Assembly: GCF_000720925.1 (NCBI RefSeq)
Contig: NZ_JOEE01000006.1
Coordinates: forward strand, 124,001 to 188,000
Direction of reading: 5' to 3'
DNA length: 64,000 nucleotides
DNA from: Phycicoccus jejuensis
Lineage (GTDB): Bacteria > Actinomycetota > Actinomycetes > Actinomycetales > Dermatophilaceae
In this document: one piece after another, positions 60,210 through 64,000 of the stretch
How positions within the stretch are numbered: position 1 is the stretch's first letter
Layout of the letters: each line of letters starts with the position of its first letter
Notes under the pieces: generated by a model
Database searches by the model: none
What the model saw: the letters and a program-made list of their open reading frames with translations, nothing else
What the model was told of the DNA's origin: nothing
Translations under genes and position numbers: made by a program

Positions 60210-61655
60210 TCAGTGGCTGGGAGTCCGCTGTGCGAACCGGACCACGAAGGTCGCGCCGCCGCCGGGCGTCTCGGCGACGCCGACCCGGCCGTGGTGGCTC
60301 GCGACGATGGCGGCGACGATGGCCAGGCCGAGGCCGGTGCCGCCCCCGCCGGTGCGTCCGCGCGAGGGGTCGGCGCGGTAGAAGCGCTCGAAGACCTTCG
60401 TCGAGATCTCCGGTGGCACGCCGTCCCCGTGGTCGCGGACCTCGAGGCTCGGCACGCCGTCGTTCAGGCCCACGGCGACCTCGACGGGCGTGCCCTCGGG
60501 TGTGTGCCGCAGGGCGTTCGCGACGAGGTTGGTGACGACCTGGCGCAGCCGCGGCTCGGAGCCGCGGACGACGCAGGGCTCCACCCCGCCCTCGAAGCCG
60601 ACGAGCTGGATGCGCCGCTCGGGTGCCCGGGCGCGCGCGTCCGCGACCGTGTCGGCGGCGAGGACCGTGAGGTCGACGTCGGTGTGCTCGACCTCGGGCT
60701 CCTCGTCGAGGCGCGCGAGGGTCAGCAGGTCCTCGACGAGCGCGCTCATCCGGCCGGACTCGGCCTCGATGCGCTCCATCGCCGACCCGACGGCCTCGGG
60801 GTCGCGCACGGCGCCCTGCCGGTACAGCTGTGCGTAACCGCCGACGGTTGCGAGCGGGGTGCGCAGCTCGTGCGAGGCGTCGGCGACGAACTGGCGCATC
60901 CGCTCCTCGCTGGCCTCGCGGACGGCGAAGGAGGTCTCGACCTGCGCGAGCATCGCGTTGAGGCTGCGGGCCAGCGAGGTGACCTCGTCGTCGGCCTGCC
61001 GGACGGGGATGCGCTGGGTGAGGTCCCCCTCGGCGATGGCGGCCGCCGTGTCCTCGATCCGGCGCAGCGGCCGGAAGGCGCGACGCACCGCGAAGTGCCC
61101 GAGCACGAGCGAGAGCACGAGGGCGAGGGTGCCGAGGAGGGCGGTGGAGACCAGGAGGCGGGTCACGGTGTGCGACACCGGTTCCAGCGGCACCCCGACC
61201 GCCACGACCGCGTTGCTCCCGCTGACCTGGGCGGCGATGAAGCGCCACGTCATCCGGTCGTTCTTCGAGCCGACGGTGAACGGGGTCTGGGTGCGGACGC
61301 GGGGGTCGGACACGGAGAGCGAGGGCAGGAGCGGCTCGGCGTACCTGCCCACCGGCGGGCGGACCGCCGCGAAGGTCGGCGTCTGGATCGCGAAGGCGTA
61401 GCTCGTGGGCAGCGCGTCGTCGGGGCGGCTCTGGAGGTCCGAGATCGCCTGGGTCGCGACCGGGCTGAGGACGCTGCGCAGCTCGGCGTCGACGCGGGCG
61501 TCGAGGTCGCTCTTGAGCAGGTAGGCCGTCACCATGCTCGTGAGGATCAGCGCCGCGCCGACGAGGACGCCGACGATGAGCAGGAGGCGGGTGCGCAGCG
61601 GCACCGCCTCCAGCCGGCCGACGACACGCGACACCGGCCGGGCGAGCGAGGCCAT
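60210..61655 (-). CDS. Sensor histidine kinase linked to HtrA-like protease
   Basis: A 481-residue kinase: helix 1 (about 24-45), an outside sensor domain (about 46-163), helix 2 (about 164-188), HAMP (about 190-245), HisKA with FVADASHELRTPLATV (H262), N box LVANALRHTPEG, and FERFYRADPSRGR with GTGLGLAIVAAIV. ATG 61655 overlaps the regulator's stop by one base (TGATG). Gene order with an HtrA protease suggests envelope-stress sensing, although the regulator's sequence looks closer to PhoP/TcrX than MprA. Confidence 0.93.
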   Translation of the reverse strand: MASLARPVSRVVGRLEAVPLRTRLLLIVGVLVGAALILTSMVTAYLLKSDLDARVDAELRSVLSPVATQAISDLQSRPDDALPTSYAFAIQTPTFAAVRPPVGRYAEPLLPSLSVSDPRVRTQTPFTVGSKNDRMTWRFIAAQVSGSNAVVAVGVPLEPVSHTVTRLLVSTALLGTLALVLSLVLGHFAVRRAFRPLRRIEDTAAAIAEGDLTQRIPVRQADDEVTSLARSLNAMLAQVETSFAVREASEERMRQFVADASHELRTPLATVGGYAQLYRQGAVRDPEAVGSAMERIEAESGRMSALVEDLLTLARLDEEPEVEHTDVDLTVLAADTVADARARAPERRIQLVGFEGGVEPCVVRGSEPRLRQVVTNLVANALRHTPEGTPVEVAVGLNDGVPSLEVRDHGDGVPPEISTKVFERFYRADPSRGRTGGGGTGLGLAIVAAIVASHHGRVGVAETPGGGATFVVRFAQRTPSH

Positions 61656-62368
61656 CAGGTCTGCGGGGGCAGCCGCAGGACGTACCCGACGCCGCGCTTG
61701 GTGTGGATGAGCGGCGGGGCACCCTCGACGTCGATCTTGCGCCGGAGGTAGGAGATGTAGGACTCGACGATGCCGGACTCGCCCCGGAAGTCGTAGTCCC
61801 ACACGTGGTCGAGGATCTGCGCCTTCGAGAGCACCCGGTTCGGGTTGAGCATGAGGTAGCGCAGCAGCTTGAACTCGGTCGGGCTGGTCTCGATGACGCG
61901 GCTGCCGCGCCGGACCTCGTGGCTGTCCTCGTCGAGCTCGAGGTCCTCGAAGCGCAGGACCGGGCGGTCCTCGTCGACGTCACCCCGGGTGCGGCGCAGC
62001 ACCGCCCGGATGCGCGCGACGACCTCCTCGAGGCTGAAGGGCTTCGTGACGTAGTCGTCGCCGCCGACGGTCAGGCCCTTGATCTTGTCGTCGACCGAGT
62101 CACGCGCGGTGACGAAGACGATGGGGAGGCGCCGGCCCTGGTCGCGCAGCCGACGGGTGACGGTGAAGCCGTCCATGTCGGGGAGCATGACGTCGAGGAC
62201 GCAGAGGTCGGGCTGGTGGTCGTCGGCGACCTTGAGGGCCTCCGAGCCGCTCGCGGCGGTGGCGACGTCGAAGCCGGCGTACCGCAACGAGGTGGCGAGG
62301 AGCTCGCGGATGTTCGGCTCGTCCTCGACGACGAGGAGCCGGGCCTCGGGGGGCTGCGTGGCTGTCAC
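61655..62368 (-). CDS. OmpR/PhoP-type response regulator
   Basis: A 237-residue regulator: acidic E15/D16, phosphorylation site D59 in CVLDVMLPDMDGF, Lys in VTKPFSLEEVVARI, and a winged-helix domain (SPTEFKLLRYLMLN, SKAQILDHVWDYDF, SYISYLRRKI, TKRGVGYVL). The SPTEFKLLRY and DHVWDYDF phrases are close to mycobacterial PhoP/TcrX. GTG 62368 has GGGAG close upstream. It heads the regulator-kinase-protease set and probably controls the protease gene. Confidence 0.94.
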   Translation of the reverse strand: MTATQPPEARLLVVEDEPNIRELLATSLRYAGFDVATAASGSEALKVADDHQPDLCVLDVMLPDMDGFTVTRRLRDQGRRLPIVFVTARDSVDDKIKGLTVGGDDYVTKPFSLEEVVARIRAVLRRTRGDVDEDRPVLRFEDLELDEDSHEVRRGSRVIETSPTEFKLLRYLMLNPNRVLSKAQILDHVWDYDFRGESGIVESYISYLRRKIDVEGAPPLIHTKRGVGYVLRLPPQT

Positions 62369-62441
62369 GTCTCCCAGTCTCGACCCCGAGTCTGTGAGTC
62401 CGCTGGACGTCGGCTGGGCAGGAGCGGCGAGCCGCGGCGCC

Positions 62442-63185
62442 TCAGGTGCCCGTGAACGCCCCGTTCGTGCCCGCGAGGACGACGATCCCGACGATCGCGA
62501 GGACCCCGAGGCCGATCGCGACGCCGAAGGAGATCCAGCCCCAGCGGGACATCTTCCGGGAGCTCTCGGGGTCGGAGGACTGCTTGGTCAGGCCGATGAT
62601 GCCGAAGACGAGCGCGGGGACGAACACGATGCCGACGCAGAACCCGATGGTGATGACGGTCGTCAGGCCGGAGACGATGGTCAGGACGAGGGCGCTCGTG
62701 TTGTTGCGCGGTGCGGCGTAGGGGGAGCCGGGCCCGTAGGCGGGGGCGCTGCCGTACGGCGCGGCGGGGCCGTAGGGGGCGGACTGGCCAGACGGCGCGG
62801 ACTGGCTGTACGACGGGACGGAGGCACCCGGGGCGGGCGGCGGCGGGTAGGCGCCGGACGCCGACGGGGCGCCGTAGGGGTCGACGGGCGGGGCCGGCGG
62901 CGCGCCGTACGGGTTCTGCGCCGGGGTGGCGTGGGGGTCCGTCGCCGGCGGGGCGTCCTGCGGCGGCGCGCCGTAGGCGGGCAGGTCGTAGGACGGCGTC
63001 GAGTAGGTGGGCTGCTCGTAGGCCGGCGGGGCCGGCGGCGCCGGCGGCGCCGGCGGGGTGAACGGGCGCGTCGCCTCCGGGCCGACGACCTGCGTGTCGT
63101 CCGGGCCGGGCGCGGGCGACGGCTCGGTGGAGTCAGGGAGCGGCGGGGGCGCGGTCGGGTCGCGGTGGTCGTCGCTGCTGCTCAC
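62442..63185 (-). CDS. Pro/Tyr-rich two-helix membrane protein (DUF4190-like)
   Basis: A 247-residue protein. Residues 1-155 are disordered, rich in Pro, Ala, Tyr and Gly with repeated YGAPP-type units. Residues about 160-245 hold two membrane helices (VLTIVSGLTTVITIGFCVGI in part, then GWISFGVAIGLGVLAIVGI) with a polar hairpin GLTKQSSDPESSRKM between, the DUF4190 pattern. GTG 63185 follows GAGGGGA. Such proteins are frequent in actinobacteria; function unknown. It is divergent from the HMG-CoA lyase gene. Confidence 0.8.
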   Translation of the reverse strand: MSSSDDHRDPTAPPPLPDSTEPSPAPGPDDTQVVGPEATRPFTPPAPPAPPAPPAYEQPTYSTPSYDLPAYGAPPQDAPPATDPHATPAQNPYGAPPAPPVDPYGAPSASGAYPPPPAPGASVPSYSQSAPSGQSAPYGPAAPYGSAPAYGPGSPYAAPRNNTSALVLTIVSGLTTVITIGFCVGIVFVPALVFGIIGLTKQSSDPESSRKMSRWGWISFGVAIGLGVLAIVGIVVLAGTNGAFTGT

Positions 63186-63292
63186 GGTGCTGGGGTCCCC
63201 TCGGGTCGGCGCGGCCGCGGGTCGGCCACCGCGCACGAGGATAGGGGGCGGGCGGCGTCGCCCGTGACGGTCCGGCGTGTCAGGATCGAGGC

Positions 63293-64000
63293 GTGAGCCG
63301 TGCACTGCCGCAGGTCGAGCCGGACCCCTCCATCCCGGAGCGGGTCACCGTCTACGAGGTCGGGCCCCGGGACGGGCTGCAGAACGAGTCGGCCGTCGTG
63401 CCGGCCGCCGCCAAGGCCGAGTTCGTGCGCCGCCTCCTCGCCGCGGGCCTGACGACCGTCGAGACGACCTCCTTCGTCGACCCGCGGTGGGTGCCGCAGC
63501 TCGCCGACGCCGAGGAGGTCCTCGGGCTGCTCGGGGACGAGGGGCGTGGGGCACGCCGGCCGGTGCTCGTCCCCAACGTCCGGGGCCTGGACCGGGCGCT
63601 AGCCGCTGGGGTCGGCGCCGTCGCGATCTTCGGCAGCGCGACCGAGACCTTCGCCCGCAAGAACCTCAACCGCTCGCTCGAGGAGTCGGTCGCGATGTTC
63701 GCGCCCGTCGTCGAGCGGGCCCGGGCCGAGGGGCTGTGGGTGCGCGCCTACGTGTCGATGTGCTTCGGCGACCCGTGGGAGGGACCGGTGCCGGTGCCCC
63801 AGGTCGTCGACGCCTGCCGACGCCTCATGGACCTCGGCTGCGACCAGCTGTCGGTCGGCGACACGATCGGGGTGGGCACGGTCGGTCACGTGCACCGGCT
63901 GCTCGAGGGGCTCGACGCCGCCGGCATCGGGCCGGAGCGCACCGGGGTGCACTTCCACGACACCTACGGGCAGGCGCTCGCGAACACGCTGGCCGCGCTG
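63293..64000 (+). CDS. mvaB: Hydroxymethylglutaryl-CoA lyase, 3' end outside window
   Basis: The first 236 residues of a DRE-TIM lyase that splits HMG-CoA to acetyl-CoA and acetoacetate in leucine breakdown. VTVYEVGPRDGLQNE carries the metal-binding Asp and substrate Arg; TTSFVDPRWVPQLADA, RAYVSMCFGDPWEG, VGDTIGVGT and GVHFHDTYGQ (metal His pair) are all family motifs. GTG 63293 is 6 nt after CAGGAT, so it looks leaderless. The gene is cut by the right edge, and its catalytic Cys loop would lie beyond it. Confidence 0.95.
   Translation, partial: MSRALPQVEPDPSIPERVTVYEVGPRDGLQNESAVVPAAAKAEFVRRLLAAGLTTVETTSFVDPRWVPQLADAEEVLGLLGDEGRGARRPVLVPNVRGLDRALAAGVGAVAIFGSATETFARKNLNRSLEESVAMFAPVVERARAEGLWVRAYVSMCFGDPWEGPVPVPQVVDACRRLMDLGCDQLSVGDTIGVGTVGHVHRLLEGLDAAGIGPERTGVHFHDTYGQALANTLAAL

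Overview
The window is about 73% G+C by eye, with heavy GTG start use, short overlapping operons and many start codons sitting 6-7 nt after a TANNNT-like -10 box. Family content (DUF3263, DUF3349 beside a PiT transporter, a lone WXG100 protein, a GroEL under CIRCE control without adjacent GroES, a DUF2339 giant membrane protein) points to an actinobacterium, probably Micrococcales and possibly Intrasporangiaceae-like. Species cannot be fixed from the sequence alone. It reads as chromosomal core and near-core DNA. I see no phage, insertion sequence, tRNA, rRNA or CRISPR.

Layout. 1-3.1 kb (minus): an M15 peptidoglycan carboxypeptidase (cut by the window edge) behind a probable c-di-AMP riboswitch, then NAD(P)HX dehydratase and a histidine phosphatase. 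3.2-4.2 kb: a frameshifted DUF2971 gene. 4.5-7.1 kb: LuxR response regulator, stand-alone receiver and a two-PAS histidine kinase. 7.1-8.8 kb: a long non-coding stretch with repeats and hairpins, then a deletion scar holding only the 3' halves of an FGGY sugar kinase and a LysR regulator. 8.8-14.3 kb: bioY, a DUF4177 protein, a large zinc-dependent phospholipase C-like membrane protein with a tightly linked partner of unknown function, and a small hypothetical gene. 14.3-17.8 kb: an ABC-2 exporter operon of two ATPases and two permeases. 17.9-30.5 kb: mixed metabolism (SDR, YedY-like molybdoenzyme plus flavin reductase, a GAF regulator divergent from a flavin monooxygenase and a butanediol-type dehydrogenase, a 3-hydroxyisobutyrate dehydrogenase-like protein, aldose epimerase), then a convergent, overlapping kinase/regulator pair and a Rho-N domain protein.

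30.6-43.4 kb: GABA transaminase plus SDR, a glyoxalase/MarR divergon with twin operators, an MFS transporter, a lipoprotein, an acyl-CoA dehydrogenase, an SGNH hydrolase with uracil-DNA glycosylase, an arsenic resistance operon (ArsR, ArsI-like, Acr3, ArsC), a HAD phosphatase and a PLP-dependent decarboxylase. 43.6-48.7 kb: DUF3263, then DUF3349/small membrane protein/PiT, a hypothetical gene and groEL. 48.9-64 kb: PhoD-like phosphatase and a MacB/FtsX-type ABC transporter, GNAT, WXG100, a DUF4031-Nudix fusion, an HD hydrolase, the DUF2339 protein, an HtrA-like protease downstream of its own two-component system, a Pro/Tyr-rich membrane protein, and the start of HMG-CoA lyase.

Two patterns run through the whole window. 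First, at least 18 genes look leaderless. Second, the gaps between genes carry long, often tandemly duplicated palindromes falling into several sequence families, some shared between distant loci. The best candidates for undescribed biology are the phospholipase C-like/CARDB-like gene pair at 10.0-13.8 kb and these palindromic repeat families.
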